Below, one piece after another: positions 24,510-35,999 of a DNA stretch of 64,000 bases. Below the pieces are notes generated by a model, which worked only from the letters and a program-made list of their open reading frames with translations, was not told where the DNA came from and did not search any database. The stretch is from Delphinus delphis (Eukaryota > Chordata > Mammalia > Artiodactyla > Delphinidae): positions 33,694,070 through 33,758,069 of the forward strand of contig NC_082698.1 in NCBI RefSeq assembly GCF_949987515.2, read 5' to 3'. The first letter of the stretch is position 1. The number at the start of each line of letters is the position of its first letter. The translations under genes were made by a program, and so were the position numbers.

Positions 24510-25005
24510 GCACTCAAACACGTATTTGTACATCATGTTCACAGCAGCATTCACAACAGCCAAAAGATGGAAGCAATCTGAGCGTCCATCAACAAATAAT
24601 GGATAAACAGAAAGTAGTATATACGTACAATAGTATATTATCCAGCCTCAAAAAGGAAGGCAATTCTGACACATGCTACAACATGGATAAACCTTGATGA
24701 CATAATGTTAAGTGAGATAAGCCAGTCACAAAAGAACAACTATATGATTCCACTTATATGAGGTCTCTAAAGTAATCATATTCATAGAAACAAAGTATGA
24801 TAGTAGTTACCGGGGGCTGCTGGGACAATGGGGAGTTACCATTTAATGAGTACAGTTTCAGTTTGGAAAGATGAAAAAGTCTGGAGATGGATGGTGGTTA
24901 TGGCTGCAGAGCAATGTTAATGTACTTAATGAAACGAACTGCACATTTAAAATGGTAAACTTTATGTTACATGTATTTTATCACAATTCTCTAAGTAATA
25001 TTTAA
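24510..25005 (+). mobile_element. L1 LINE 3' end (L1M type)
   Basis: Second L1 3' end close to the one at 22250: cacagcagcattcacaacag, aatggataaacagaaag, gtgagataagccagtcacaa, gattccacttatatgaggtc, ttaaaatggtaaactttatg. Confidence 0.85.
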
Positions 25006-25400
25006 AAATCAAGATTGGGAAGATTAGGGGACTTAATCCACTAGAAAAATCATTAAGCCAGGAATAAATATAAAGTAGAGAAATAAATGAAAAAGTCTAT
25101 CATTTATTCCTTCAAACTTACTAAGCGTGATCTAGTTGGATGTGTTCTAGCTGCTGGGGTGTGTAGTAGATCCCCATTACCTGGTAGTGCATTCTCCTCC
25201 CAGCTACTAAGGACCCAGAGCTGCACCCTTCTCTGGAGACCAGCGAGTAGGACGCACTCTGCCCAGTAATGCCTGGGAAGGTATGCACCCCCCCCAGCAG
25301 TCACACACTCTGGGGGGTAGCCTATAGCCAATGAGAGGTTGTTGGAGGTGGGAGTAAAAGTTCAGCCCCATGGCCTCAAAGTGGAACAACTCTGTGATAT
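25005..25400. other. intron sequence, no feature recognised
   Basis: No repeat or exon recognised. Confidence 0.35.
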
Positions 25401-25405
25401 CATTC

Positions 25406-25688
25406 TTTTATTTTTTTTATTTTTGGCTGCACTGGGTCTTCATTGCTGCACACGGGCTTTCTCTAGTTGCGGCGAGCGGGGGCTACTCTTTGTTGCAGTG
25501 CACAGGCTTCTCATTGTGGTGGTTTCTCTTGTTGCAGAGCATGGACTCTAGGGGCACAGGCTCAGTAGTTGTGGCACACGGGCTTAGTTGCTCCGCAGCA
25601 TGTGGGATCTTCCCAGACCAGGGATTGAACCTGTGTCCCCTGCATTGGCAGGCGGGAATCTCAACCACTGTGCCACCAGAGAAGTCCC
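25406..25688 (-). mobile_element. long CHR-class SINE (CHRL-like)
   Basis: Longer than CHR-2-like copies, with the extra 3' part seen as ggctgcactgggtcttcatt and ttctctagttgcggcgagcg after the T-rich tail; head ends ccaccagagaagtccc. Diverged. Confidence 0.85.
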
Positions 25689-26000
25689 TGTGATAACACT
25701 CTTAACTCCAGAGCTCCTCCTGGAATCAGGCTGAGGCTAGACTTAAGATGAACCCACAGTTTTAGATCTCCTCTACCCTATCCTATTTCCCTCACTCCTA
25801 CAGGTTTTATCTGAAAGTACTGCCTCAACAAATTACTTGCATAAGGGGGGAAAAAAAACTACCACTGCAAAGGGGACCAGATTTAATTGGATTAGACTGT
25901 GAAACAACTTATGCCCCTGAATACTGTTGAAAACAATAAAGCAACCAGCCAGCAATTACTGGACTCTAACATCTCAGTGTGATATCAAGATAAGCAGGCA

Positions 26001-26129
26001 GGGACTTCCCTGGTGGTCCAGTGGTTAAGGCTCCATGCTGTCAATGCAGAGGGCATGGGTTCGATCCCTGGTCAGGGAACTAAGATCCCACATGCCATGG
26101 GGCGTGGCCAAAAGATTTAAAAAAACAAA
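26001..26129 (+). mobile_element. CHR SINE (CHR-1-like)
   Basis: Head gggacttccctggtggtcca, box B-like ggttcgatccctgg, A-rich tail. Target-site duplication agataagcaggca (25988-26000) and agataagcagaca (26130-26142), one mismatch. Confidence 0.9.
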
Positions 26130-26339
26130 AGATAAGCAGACAGCTTAACAGAGAGATCAGGGAAAGACATAAAGAGAATTCTGCTAAAACCACTGTCATT
26201 CCAGAGTGACTGTGTACATGCCAAGATTGTGCCCTCTGAGGAGCCACAGCAGAGGCTTCACACTGTGAGGGAAATACACTTGACTGAAATAGTCCAGCCT
26301 AGCCACTAAACAAACAAACACAAACAAAAACAAGCTCCA

Positions 26340-26552
26340 GGGACTTCCCTGGTGGTCCAGTGGCTAAGACTCAGTGCTCCCAATACAGGGGGCCCAGGTT
26401 CAATCCCTGGTCAGGGAACTAGATCCCACATGCATGCTGCAAGTAAGAAGTCTGCATGCCACAACAAAGATCCCGCATGCCACAGCTAAGACCTGGCACA
26501 GCCAAAATAAATAAATAAATTAATTAAATAAATATTAGGGAAAAAAAAAAAA
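26340..26552 (+). mobile_element. CHR-class SINE, intermediate-length form
   Basis: Head gggacttccctggtggtcca and an extended body (gccacaacaaagatcccgc), ending in AAAT repeats and an A run. Flanks agctccag and agccccag look like a decayed duplication. Confidence 0.8.
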
Positions 26553-28370
26553 GCCCCAGAAGGTAGTTGGGGGGGTGGGGGTGGGAATCAGTATCAAGAG
26601 TTGATAAAATATACTGTCTAAACATTTTAGTTTTCAACCACAACAACGAATTACGAGATAGGCAAAGAAATAGGAGACTATGACCCACACACAGGAAAAG
26701 AAACAGGCCCTGTGAGAGGGCTTAGATGGTGGAGTTAACAAAGACTTCAAAGTACTAGGTTCATAGTACTAAAAACAAAACATGCTTAAAGAAGTGAAAG
26801 AAGGTATGATGACAATGTCTAAAAAAATAAGAGACTACTGACAAAGAAAGAGAAATCATAAAAAAGAACCAAGTTAAAATCCTGTAGTTGAAAAGTCAAC
26901 AACAGAAAAGAAACACTCATTAGAAGATCTCAACAGTAGACATAAATTAGCAGAAGAAAGACTACTTAAACATAGACTAATACAGAATATGTAATCCAAA
27001 CAGAGAGAAAAAAGAATGAAGAAAATGCGGAGCTTCAGAGAAACGTGAACAGCGTTAAGCACACCAACATACACATGATGGGAGTACCCAAGTAAGGAAG
27101 AAAATGGAGCAAAAAGAGTATCTGAAGAAATAAGGGCTGAAATTTCCCAAATTTGATGAAAAACATTAAACTAAACATCTAAGATGATCGACAAACTACA
27201 AGAAGGATAAATACAAAGAACTCCATACCCAGACACATCACAGTAAAAATAACGAAAGACAAAGGAAAAATCTTGAAAATAAGGGGGAAAAAACCACATA
27301 TAAGGGAATCCCACTGAGATTAACAGCTGACTTATCATCAGAAGAAATGGAGGCCAAAAGGCAGTGGGATAATATATTCAAAGTGTTAAAAGAAAAAACT
27401 GTCAACTAAGAATCTTATAATCAACAAAACTATCTTTCAAATAATGAAGGCGAAATAAAGACACTTGCAGATAAACAAAGACTGAGGGAATTAGTTACCA
27501 GCAGACCAGCCTTACAAGAAATACTAAGAGAAGTTCTTCATAATTAAAAGAGTGAACCCAGATGGCAATATGAACACATGCACACACACACACACAAGAA
27601 CACCAGCAAAGGTAACTATGTAATTCTAAAAGACAGTATAAATGCATCTTTCTTCTCTTAACTAATTTAAAAAGCAATTGCATAGGACAATATGTACATA
27701 ACTGTATTGACAACATATAGAAACATATTTGAAAATAACAGCACAAATTAAGTATGTGGGAACAAAGCTGTAATGGAATAAGAAAATGACACAACTAAAA
27801 ACTCAGCAACAAATAAAGAGAATTAGAAATAGTAAATAAGGCTAATGTAACAAACTCTATAAATATACTTGCTCTCTCTCAGCTTCTTTGAAAAATAAAA
27901 AGTTATATATAGCAACAAATGTAACACCATATTGTTGTGTTTGTAACATATATAGATGTAAGATATTATAATAATAGCACAAAAAAGGGAAAGAGGAAAC
28001 AGAGTTATAAGTAATGTTTCGGTACTTCACTGGAATTAATTTAGAATTAATCTGAAGCTGATTCTGAGAGCAACCACGAAGAAATAAATTTCTTTTAGAC
28101 ACTGGAAAAAAATCACTAAAGTAATTAAAATGTTACACTAGAAAATATTCACTTAACAAAAAATAGTAAAAATAAAAAAGTCTGGGGGGACAGAGGAGCA
28201 AAAAGAAATGAGACAGAAAACAAAAACTAAAATGACAGCTATAAATCCAACTATATAAATATTAACATTCAATATGAATGGATTAAACAGTCCAGTCAAA
28301 AGTCAGAGATTATCAAACTGGATAAAAAACAGATACATCACACTTTAGATTCAAGGATAAAAATAGTTTG

Positions 28371-28577
28371 GGGCTTCCCTGGTGGTGCAGTGGTTGAGGG
28401 TCCGCTTGCCGATGCAGGGGACACGGGTTCGTGCCCCGGTCCAGGAGGATCCCACGTGCCGCGGAGCAGCTGGGCCCGTGGGCCATGGCCGCTGGGCCTG
28501 CGCATCCGGAGCCTGTGCTCCGCAGCAGGAGAGGCCACAACAGTGAGAGGCCCACGTACCACAAAAAAAAAAAAAAA
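28371..28577 (+). mobile_element. CHR SINE (CHR-2-like), full length
   Basis: Complete element inserted in the L1 between aaaatagtttg and ggttgaaagtaaaagg; long A tail. The duplication is not cleanly resolved. Confidence 0.93.
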
Positions 28578-29040
28578 GGGTTGAAAGTAAAAGGATAGAA
28601 AAAGAGTCAATCAATCAAGCATATGTAACAAGTATACACATTTATACACCTAACAACAGAGCCCAAAACACAAAGCAAAAACTATCCAATACCCAATAAT
28701 GGATAGAACTAAGCATTATATCAAAAAGGAAGTAGAAGACTTTGAACAACTATTATCTAATGAGATCTAACAGACATCTATAGAATCTTCCACCCAACAT
28801 CAGGATACATGTTCTTCTCAATTGCACATGGAACATTCTCCAGGAGAGACCACATGTGAGGCCATAAAACAAGCCTCAATGAATTAAAAGGACTGAAGTC
28901 ATACAAAGTATGATCTCTGACCAAATGCAATGAAATTAGAAATTAACCATGGAAGGCCGTTTGAGAAATTCACAAATACATAGAAATTAAACAACACACG
29001 TCTAAATAACCAATGACTCAAAGAAGAAATCACAAAGGAA

Positions 29041-29260
29041 TTTTTTTTTTTTTTTTTTTTTTTTTTTGTAGTACGCGGGCCTCTCACTGTTGTGGCCTCT
29101 CCCGTTGTGGAGCACAGGCTCCAGACGCGCAGGCTCAGCGGCCATGGCTCATGGGCCCAGCCGCTCCACGGCACGTGGGATCTTCCCAGACCAGGGCACG
29201 AACCCATGTCCCCTGCATCGGCAGGTGGACTCTCAACCACTGCGCCACCAGGGAAGCCCC
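29041..29260 (-). mobile_element. CHR SINE (CHR-2-like), full length
   Basis: Poly-T of 27 bases, then gtagtacgcgggcctctc to ccaccagggaagcccc. Target-site duplication cacaaaggaa at 29031-29040 and 29261-29270. Confidence 0.95.
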
Positions 29261-30204
29261 CACAAAGGAAATTTTAAAAATACTTTGAGATGAATGAAAA
29301 TGAAAAAACACAATACCAAAACTTACGGGATGATGCTAAAGCAGTGCTTAGAGGATTATTTATAGCTGCAAAAACCTATATTTAAAAATAAGAAAGATCT
29401 CAAATCAATAGCCTACTCTTCCATCCCAAAACACTAATAAAAAGGAGAGCAAATTAACCTAAAACAAGCAAAGAAAAGAAATAAAGATTAGCTACAAAGG
29501 AAATAGATGATAGAAAAACAATAGAGAAATATCAATGAAGCGAAAAGATGGTTCTTTGAAAAGATCAATAAAATTGACATTTAGCTAAATTGACCAAGAA
29601 AAAAACTCAAATTACTAAAAGTCAAGAATAAAAGAAGTCAGTATTACCAATCATACAGGAATAAACAAGGTTACAAAGGAATGCTATGAACAATTTTATA
29701 CCAACAACCTGGTAACCTAGAAGAAATGGACAAATTTCTAGAACAACACAAACTACCGAAACTGGTGCAATAAGAATAGAAAATCAGAACAGACCTATAA
29801 CAAGAGATTGAATCAATAATCAAAAACCTTCCAAGAAAGAAAAGCTTTGGTGACAAATTCTACCATCTATTTAAAGAAAAATTAACACTATTCCTTCACA
29901 AACTCTTCCAAAAAGCGGAAGAGTAGGGACACTCCCTAATTCATTCTATGAGGCCAGCATTACTGATAACAAATCCAGATAAAGACATCATAAAAAAGAA
30001 AACTACACACCAATATTCCCTATGAATATATATGTAAAAATACTCAGTAAAATATTAGCAAACTGAATCCAACGTGTTAAAAGGCCAAATGGAATTTATC
30101 CCAGGAATCTAAGAGTTATTCAACATTAAAAAAAATAAATGTGATACACCACAAAAATAAAACAAAGGGAGAAATAAAAACACATTCATCTCAATTGAGG
30201 AACA

Positions 30205-30600
30205 CTAACCAACTCATTCTATGAGGTATTATTCTCATGCCAAAACCAAAGACATCACCAGCAAATAAAAGACCAATATCTCGAGAATATACATGCAAAA
30301 ATCCTATACAAAATACTAATAAATGGAATCCAGCAACATATAAAAATGATTATACACTATGACCAAGTGGGATTTATTCTGCAAACCCAAGGTTGGTTTA
30401 CATCTGAAAATTAATTAATGTAAAACACCACTTTGATACAATAAGGGACAAAAGCTACATGATCATCTCAACAGAGGCAGAAAAAGCAACCGAAAAATTC
30501 AACGTTCCTTCATAATAAAAACACTCAACAAACTAGGACTAGAAGGGAACTTCCTCAACCTGAAAAACAGCATCTATGAAATTCCCATAGCAATATATGA
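30205..30600 (+). mobile_element. second L1 ORF2 fragment overlapping the preceding one in content
   Basis: Repeats the same part of ORF2 already covered at about 29940-30130 (cattctatgaggtattattc, atgcaaaaatcctatacaaa, gtgggatttattctgcaaac) and runs a little further. It is therefore a separate L1 copy or a duplicated segment in the same orientation. Confidence 0.7.
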
Positions 30601-33110
30601 GAGTGCCAGTTGTTCTACAACTTCACCAATACATGGTATGGTCAGTCTTTTATTTAGACAAGCCAATAGTGTGGTGGTTTACCCCGTAGTTTTCATTTGC
30701 ATTTTTCTAACAACTAATGATGTTAATCTTCTTTCCATGTGCTTATTTGCTCTCTACATACCTCCTTTTGTGAAGTATCCATTCAAATCATTTACCCATT
30801 TTTTTAAACATATTTATTGGACTATAATTACTTTACAATGGTGTGTTAGTTTCTGCTTTATAACAAAGTGAATCAGCTAAACATATACATATATCTCCAT
30901 ATCTCCTCCCTCTTTCGTCTCCCTCCCACCCTCCCTATCTCACCACTCTAGGTGGTCACAAAGCACTGAGCTGATCTCCCTGTGCTATGCGGCTGCTTCC
31001 CACTAGCTATCTATTTTACATTTGGATTTACCCATTTTTTAAATGAGTTGTTTGCTTTCTTATCCGTCAGTCTCAAAGACTTCTTTTATACATTCTGGAT
31101 GCAATTTTTTTTTTTTTTTATCAGAGATGTGACTTGCAAATATTTTCTCCGTGTCTGTGGCCTGTCTTTTCATTAACAGTGTGTTTGAAGACCAGATGTT
31201 CTCAATTTTGATAAAGTCCGATTTATCAATTTTTTCTTTTATGTATTATGCTTTTGTAATAGTATCTAAGAAATCTTTGCCTAACCCAAAGTCACAAAAA
31301 TTTTCCCCTGTAGTTTTTTAGTTTTTTAGTTTTTTAGTTTAGGAGTTTTATAGTTTCGCATTTAACGTTTAGGTTTATGATCCATTTTGAGTTAACTTTT
31401 AAATATGATGCAAAATACATTTAAAAGTTCATTATTTTCCATATAGATATCTGACGTTCCACTACTGTTATTTAAAAAGACTATCTTTTCCAATGAATTG
31501 CCTTTACATCTTTGCCAAAAATTAACTGACCATGTGTGTAAACCTATTTATGGAGCCTTCTCAGTTTCACTGATCTATTTGTCTAGCTTGATGCTAGTAC
31601 CACACTGTCTTGATACTGTAGCTTTATAATAAATCTTAAAACCAGGTAATGTAAATTCTCCAACTTTTCATGTTTTTCTAAGTTACTTTGGCTATTCTAG
31701 GTCTTTTGCATTTCCATATGAACTTTAGAATCAGTTTGTCAATTTCTACCAAAAAAATTGCTGGATTTTTATTGAGATTGCCTTAAATCTAAAGACCAGT
31801 TTGGGGGAAATGACATCTTAACATTATTGAATCTTCTGATTCATGGATACAGCCTATGTGTACACTTATTTAGGTCCTCTTTAATTTCTATTAGCAATGT
31901 TTTATAGTTTTCAGGTAAAAATCTTTCACATTGTTTGCCATATTTATCCCTATGAATTTCATATTTTTTGATGCTATTAATTTTTTATTTCAATTTTTGA
32001 TTGTTCATTGCTGGCACATAGAAATACAATTGATTTTTGCATACTGATTTGATGTCCTATACCCGTGCTAAACCCACTTAACAGTTCTAGTAGCTTTTCT
32101 ATGCATTCCATAGGATTTTCTCTATAGATAATTACATTGTCTGTAAATAAAGATGATTTTCCAATCAAGATTTTTTTTCCTTATCTTATTATACTGGCTA
32201 GAACCTCTAGTACAGTGTTGAATAGAAGTTATGAGAATGAACATCCTTGCTTTATTCCTGATTTTAGGAGAAAAGCATTCAGCCTTTCACCGTTAAGTTT
32301 AATGTTAGCTACAGGTTTTTCATAGATGCCTTTTTTCAGGCTGAGGAATTTCCATTCCTCGTTTCTGAGGGTTTTTATCAGGAATGAATGTTAGATTTGT
32401 CAATGCTTTCTCTGCATCTATTAAGATGATCATATAATTTTTTTTAGTTTAATATGAATTACGTCAGTTGGTTTTTCAAGTGTTAACCAGCATGCATTCT
32501 TGAAATAAATCCCATTAATTATTTTTATATATTGTGGATTTAATTTGCTAAAATTCTGTTTAATGTGTTTTAGTGTGTGTATTAATAATACTGGTGTATA
32601 GTTTCCTTTTCTAGAAATGTCTTTGTTTAGTTTTGGTATCAGGTTAATGTTGACCTCAAAAATTGAAGTTTATCAATTTTACTGATCTCAAAGAACCAGG
32701 TTTCAGTTTCACTGATTTTCTCAACTGTTTTTCTATTTCTTATTTCACTGATGTCCACTCTGATCATTATCATCTTTCTTTGGCTCTTTTGGATTTCATT
32801 TGCTCTTTTTCTTCTAGTTTCTTAACTTAGAAGATGAGGCCATTATTTTAAACCATTCTTTTCCAGTAGAGGTGTTTAGTGTATTTCTCTCTAATTATAG
32901 ATTTAGCTGTATCCCACAAATTTTGATATGCTGTGTTTTCATTTTATTCGTTCAAAATACTTTCTAATTTCTCTTTCCATTTCTTCTTTCATCCATGGGT
33001 TATCTAGATGTGCGTTGTTCAGTGTTCAAATATTTGGGAATTTTCCAGATACTTTTCTACTGACTTCTAATTTAATTCCATTGTGGCCAAAGAACCACAT
33101 CATATGCCAG
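30600..33110 (-). mobile_element. ancient L1 LINE, 3' UTR and ORF2 in reverse
   Basis: Minus-strand L1: at the left agagtgccagttgttctaca and tgttaatcttctttccatgt (3' UTR side), then ttgataaagtccgatttatc, ctttgcctaacccaaag, attgagattgccttaaatct, ccattgtggccaaagaacca at the right. Dead by many stops. A younger L1 fragment is nested at 30805-31026. Confidence 0.8.
30805..31026 (-). mobile_element. young 5'-truncated L1 insertion (cetartiodactyl type)
   Basis: About 222 bases of L1 3' UTR (ctttacaatggtgtgttagt, aagtgaatcagctaaacata, ccctccctatctcaccact) nested in the older minus-strand L1. Exact target-site duplication tttacccatttttt at 30791-30804 and 31027-31040. Confidence 0.88.
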
Positions 33111-33805
33111 GCCCTGTGAAAAGTGTATAATATGCTTCTCATTTAATCACCTGGCCTCCTCCAGGAAGACTGATCTGATAAAAAGTGAGTCAGGAAAAGG
33201 TCAGGCTGAAAAAAATCTGCCACTAAGAAAAATAATATTAATAATAACTATAACAACATAAGCCTACATGCCAGCTAAAACTTAATTGAGAAATAACAAC
33301 AAAAATTAATCTTAATGCTGAAATATTTATGGATGAACTGCTGTCTGGGATTTGCTTCAAAATAACCCAGGGTGAGGAAGAGTGGAAATGGGAAGAGATC
33401 AAATGAGACTGGCCAGGGGTTGAAATGAAGCTAGACGATAAATTCATGTGGTCCATTAGACTTTTATACTTTTTAAAACACTTAAATTTTCCCATAATGA
33501 AAGTTTTTTTTAAATTTAGTATTTGCATGTCACTCAGTGAAACCTTGGGAAAAGATAACAGTAGCTTAAATTGTTCAAGAGAAAAAACCACTAATAGTGC
33601 CTTCTACATGTGTGTGCAAAGAGTCTGCTTATAAATGAGAGATGACAAGTGTATATATAGGATAAGTATGAGTCAACATAGTTCGCTAAAAAGAAGAGTG
33701 TGGATTTCAACAAAGTGAGCAGGTTACAAAAATGTCCAGCAAAATAGAACAGAATGATAACACCATGAATACATATATTCTATTTGTGTCACAAGAATCT
33801 CTCAA
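33110..33805. other. intron sequence, no feature recognised
   Basis: No exon or clear repeat recognised. Confidence 0.4.
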
Positions 33806-33809
33806 TATA

Positions 33810-34040
33810 CAGTTGACTGTTGAACAATGAGGGGTTAGGGCCTCGGACCCTTCATGCAGTGAAAAATCCACATATAACCTATAGTCAGCTGTCCATACAC
33901 TGGTTTCCTCCATATCCCAGGTTCCACATCCTCGGATTCAACCAACTGTGGATCGTGTAGTACCACGGTATTTGCTATTTAAAAAATTCCAGGTATAAGT
34001 GGATCGACAGTTTAAATCCATATTGTTCAAGAGCCAACTG
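33810..34040. mobile_element. Tigger2-like DNA transposon, non-autonomous
   Basis: Inverted ends cagttgactgttgaacaa and ttgttcaagagccaactg with TA on both flanks (33808-33809, 34041-34042). Same family and length class as the copy at 19650. Confidence 0.85.
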
Positions 34041-34344
34041 TATTTCAAATTTTTCTTCTAAGTCAATTTCATCTGCTATCAAGGATACTGCCTAGCACAT
34101 TTTCTCAAGAAGAAGCATCTCCTTCATAACCAATACTATTTTCAAAAATGGACTGTTCTGATAACTATACCACATACTGTACTCTTTCAGTTTCACCACG
34201 CAGTGAGGAAAACAAAGCTTCCTTTTAGTCTATGATTTCTACTTTCATTACCAAATGCAGAGTTTTATGAAAAGAATTACATTGAAAAATTAAGAAAATG
34301 CGCTAATTATTCTTATCATATCATAAATGGAACTTCATTTGACA

Positions 34345-34570
34345 AAAATATATCAGATGCCTACCACATGCTCCGTGTTAGGCATACAGCAGTAAACAAA
34401 TAGGCAAGGTCTCTAAGGTCCTGAGCTTTCTGGGCATCTAAACACCTACCCCTCCCCTGTCTACAAATAAAGAATCAAGGTCCAGAGAAGTTAAATGATT
34501 TTTACCCATGACCTCACACTTCATCAGTGGTTAGACTAGGGTAAACCAAGAACCCAGGTCTCCGGATTAT
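34345..34570 (-). mobile_element. MIR SINE, diverged
   Basis: Reverse-complement MIR text: gatgcctaccacatgctccg, ggtccagagaagttaaatga, aagaacccaggtctccgga. The middle is poorly conserved. Confidence 0.5.
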
Positions 34571-35621
34571 CAGAGCAAGGTGGATTTACATCATAACTTG
34601 AACTGGCTTCACTTTATACTACATCCTCAGTCCACAAAATATCCAGCGCTCCATTTCTAGGAATGTATCCTGAAGAAATAATAATGATTAAAGCCCAACG
34701 AGTCCCAAGTTCCCTAAGCGAATAATAATTTCATTATCATCACAGCGAAAAATGAAACCTTATGTTTAAAAGGCACTCATCCTTGAAGAAAGTGCCTAAC
34801 GCTCTAATGGATCACTATAGTACCCGGCTAATATTCTATTAGGGCAGCAGGTATTCAGTCTGGAATATTCATTGTTCTTGTACTATTTTTAAAGGGTGGA
34901 GATTCTTTTTAAAATAAACTGCGAAATGCATGCAAAATTAATGAAACGTTCGTAAATAAGTAAAAGCTCCCCAGGCTTGCAGAGCGAGCGCACGGTCACA
35001 TCAGCGCGTTCCCGAGCGTCAGCTCCTCCCCTCCAGCCCAGGCTCCCTCCTCGCCCACTCTGGCCGCGCGGGAGGGGCGATAATGGTGCCGGCGTCTCCC
35101 GCTCAATTTCAATTCTCCCACGCCCTCGGCAGCCCAGCTCGCCAGGGTTTCCACCTGCGCGAGCGTCGGTACCTCGGTCACGCCGGCTGTCGGCACTTAA
35201 CCTTCGCCTCCGCCACGCCCGCAGCCAAGCCGCCCCCGGCCCCTGCACGATCCGAGAGCCAGGAAGCCCCAGGCGCGTCCTCGAGACCCCAGGCCAGGGC
35301 CGGGACTGGACTGAGAAGGCGGGGCGGCGCCGCGGCTCCCGCGGTCAGAGGCGCCTTGGCAGCCACACCCTCCAGCTGCGCTGTGACAGCTCCCGCGGCT
35401 GCGGCGGGCCGCGCCGACAGGTGTAGCCTCCCGTGCCGCCCCGCCCCGGTCCCGGCTCAGGTCCCGGCCAGCCGCCCTGAAGCGCCCCAACCTGCCCGCC
35501 CGCCCCCTCGCGCACCACCTGTCTGGCCGCTCCGCGCGCCACCGGCGGCGGACGACCCGCCCGGCTCCCGACGAGCGGCCGGAGGGGGCAGCCCGACACC
35601 CCGGGAGGATGAGAGCTTTAC

Positions 35622-35722
35622 CGGAGGGTGGGCCCCACGCAGGCGGTGTCGGTGCTCTGGATCTCCTGCAAGATCCGCTCGTGCTCCGGAACGGTGCCCA
35701 GACCTTCGCCGCTCTCCGCCAT
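35622..35722 (-). CDS. EXOC6: EXOC6 (exocyst Sec15A) first coding exon 1a
   Basis: EXOC6 is the Sec15 subunit of the octameric exocyst, which tethers secretory and recycling vesicles to the plasma membrane; Sec15 is known to bind Rab11-type GTPases. Only the first 33 codons plus two bases are here. They read MAESGEGLGTVPEHERILQE followed by IQSTDTACVGPTL, matching my recollection of the mammalian EXOC6 isoform a N-terminus (the LGTVPEHERILQEI and STDTACVGPTLR blocks are diagnostic; the paralogue EXOC6B differs here). The ATG at 35722 has a strong context (A at -3, G at +4). The exon ends CG|GTAAAG, a good splice donor at 35621-35620, splitting an arginine codon (phase 2). The frame also stays open upstream to an ATG at 35926, but that stretch is proline/arginine-rich CpG sequence with no family match, so the internal ATG is chosen. 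The exon lies in a CpG island, as expected for a broadly expressed gene. Confidence 0.93.
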
Positions 35723-35727
35723 CTTGG
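35716..35727 (-). promoter_or_regulatory. EXOC6: YY1-type motif over the start codon
   Basis: The minus strand reads CCAAGATGGCGG, a full match to the YY1 consensus, and its ATG is the EXOC6 exon 1a start codon. YY1 elements in this position and orientation are a known feature of TATA-less housekeeping promoters, usually within a few tens of bases downstream of the transcription start. This predicts a short 5' UTR. Confidence 0.7.
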
Positions 35728-35801
35728 CTGGAAGCTGAGAAGCCAGCGAGGCGCAGCGCCGCGAGAACCGCGGGGGCGAGCGGCCTGTGGCGCGAGCGCG
35801 A

Positions 35802-35841
35802 GGGGGCGGGGAAAGGGGCGGGGCGGGCGGGGTGGGGCGGG
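35802..35841. promoter_or_regulatory. GC-box cluster (Sp1/KLF-type sites)
   Basis: Three to four closely spaced GGGGCGGG-type boxes within 40 bases, 80-120 bases upstream of the exon 1a start codon. This is the densest such cluster in the island and probably the core promoter of the 1a transcript. Factor binding is inferred from motif only. Confidence 0.65.
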
Positions 35842-35999
35842 CAGCGCAGGGGCGCGCGGGTGGCGTGGGAGGCAGCGCGCGGGCCCGCGACCAGGTGTCG
35901 GGTCTCCACACCTGCGGGGAGGCCAAGGTACTGCCGGGGGCGGCGGGGAGTGGAGACGCATGACCTCCAGCTCTCGCTCGGCACTTGTCCCTAGTTGCT

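Larger units (their letters stand above)
26600..30200 (+). mobile_element. ancient L1 LINE, ORF1 to reverse-transcriptase region
   Basis: A long L1M-class copy. ORF1-side text: gtgagagggcttagatggtg, aatttgatgaaaaacat, catacccagacacatcacag, ggaggccaaaaggcagtggg. ORF2-side text: ctttagattcaaggata, ttatacacctaacaacagag, gcagtgcttagaggattatt, cattctatgaggccagcatt. Multiple stops and indels; no intact frame. SINEs at 28371 and 29041 are inserted in it. Confidence 0.8.
34970..35960. promoter_or_regulatory. EXOC6: CpG island over EXOC6 exon 1a
   Basis: About 1 kb of sequence very rich in G+C and in undepleted CpG, bounded abruptly by AT-rich DNA on both sides. It covers exon 1a, its presumed 5' UTR and about 650 bases of the first intron. 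No TATA box is seen at the expected place; GC boxes lie 80-120 bases upstream of the start codon. This is the usual arrangement of a constitutively active mammalian promoter. CpG-island promoters are often bidirectional, but no coding exon is recognised on the plus strand. Confidence 0.9.

Noticed and set aside
26600..33110. A twin-primed L1 (inverted 5' part) explaining the plus and minus L1 blocks that meet at 30600
   Set aside because: The arrangement is wrong: the plus-strand block lies beyond the 3' end of the minus-strand copy instead of at its 5' end, so separate insertions are more likely.
1..35621. Second EXOC6 exon
   Set aside because: I searched for the conserved segment after the split arginine (SVYDDQPNAH and CNFHHQGF regions) on the minus strand and saw no match; it is probably outside the window.
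35083..35994. 303-codon plus-strand open frame across the CpG island
   Set aside because: It is a by-product of GC-rich, stop-poor sequence, is Pro/Ala/Arg-rich with no family match, and lies antisense over the genuine EXOC6 exon 1a.
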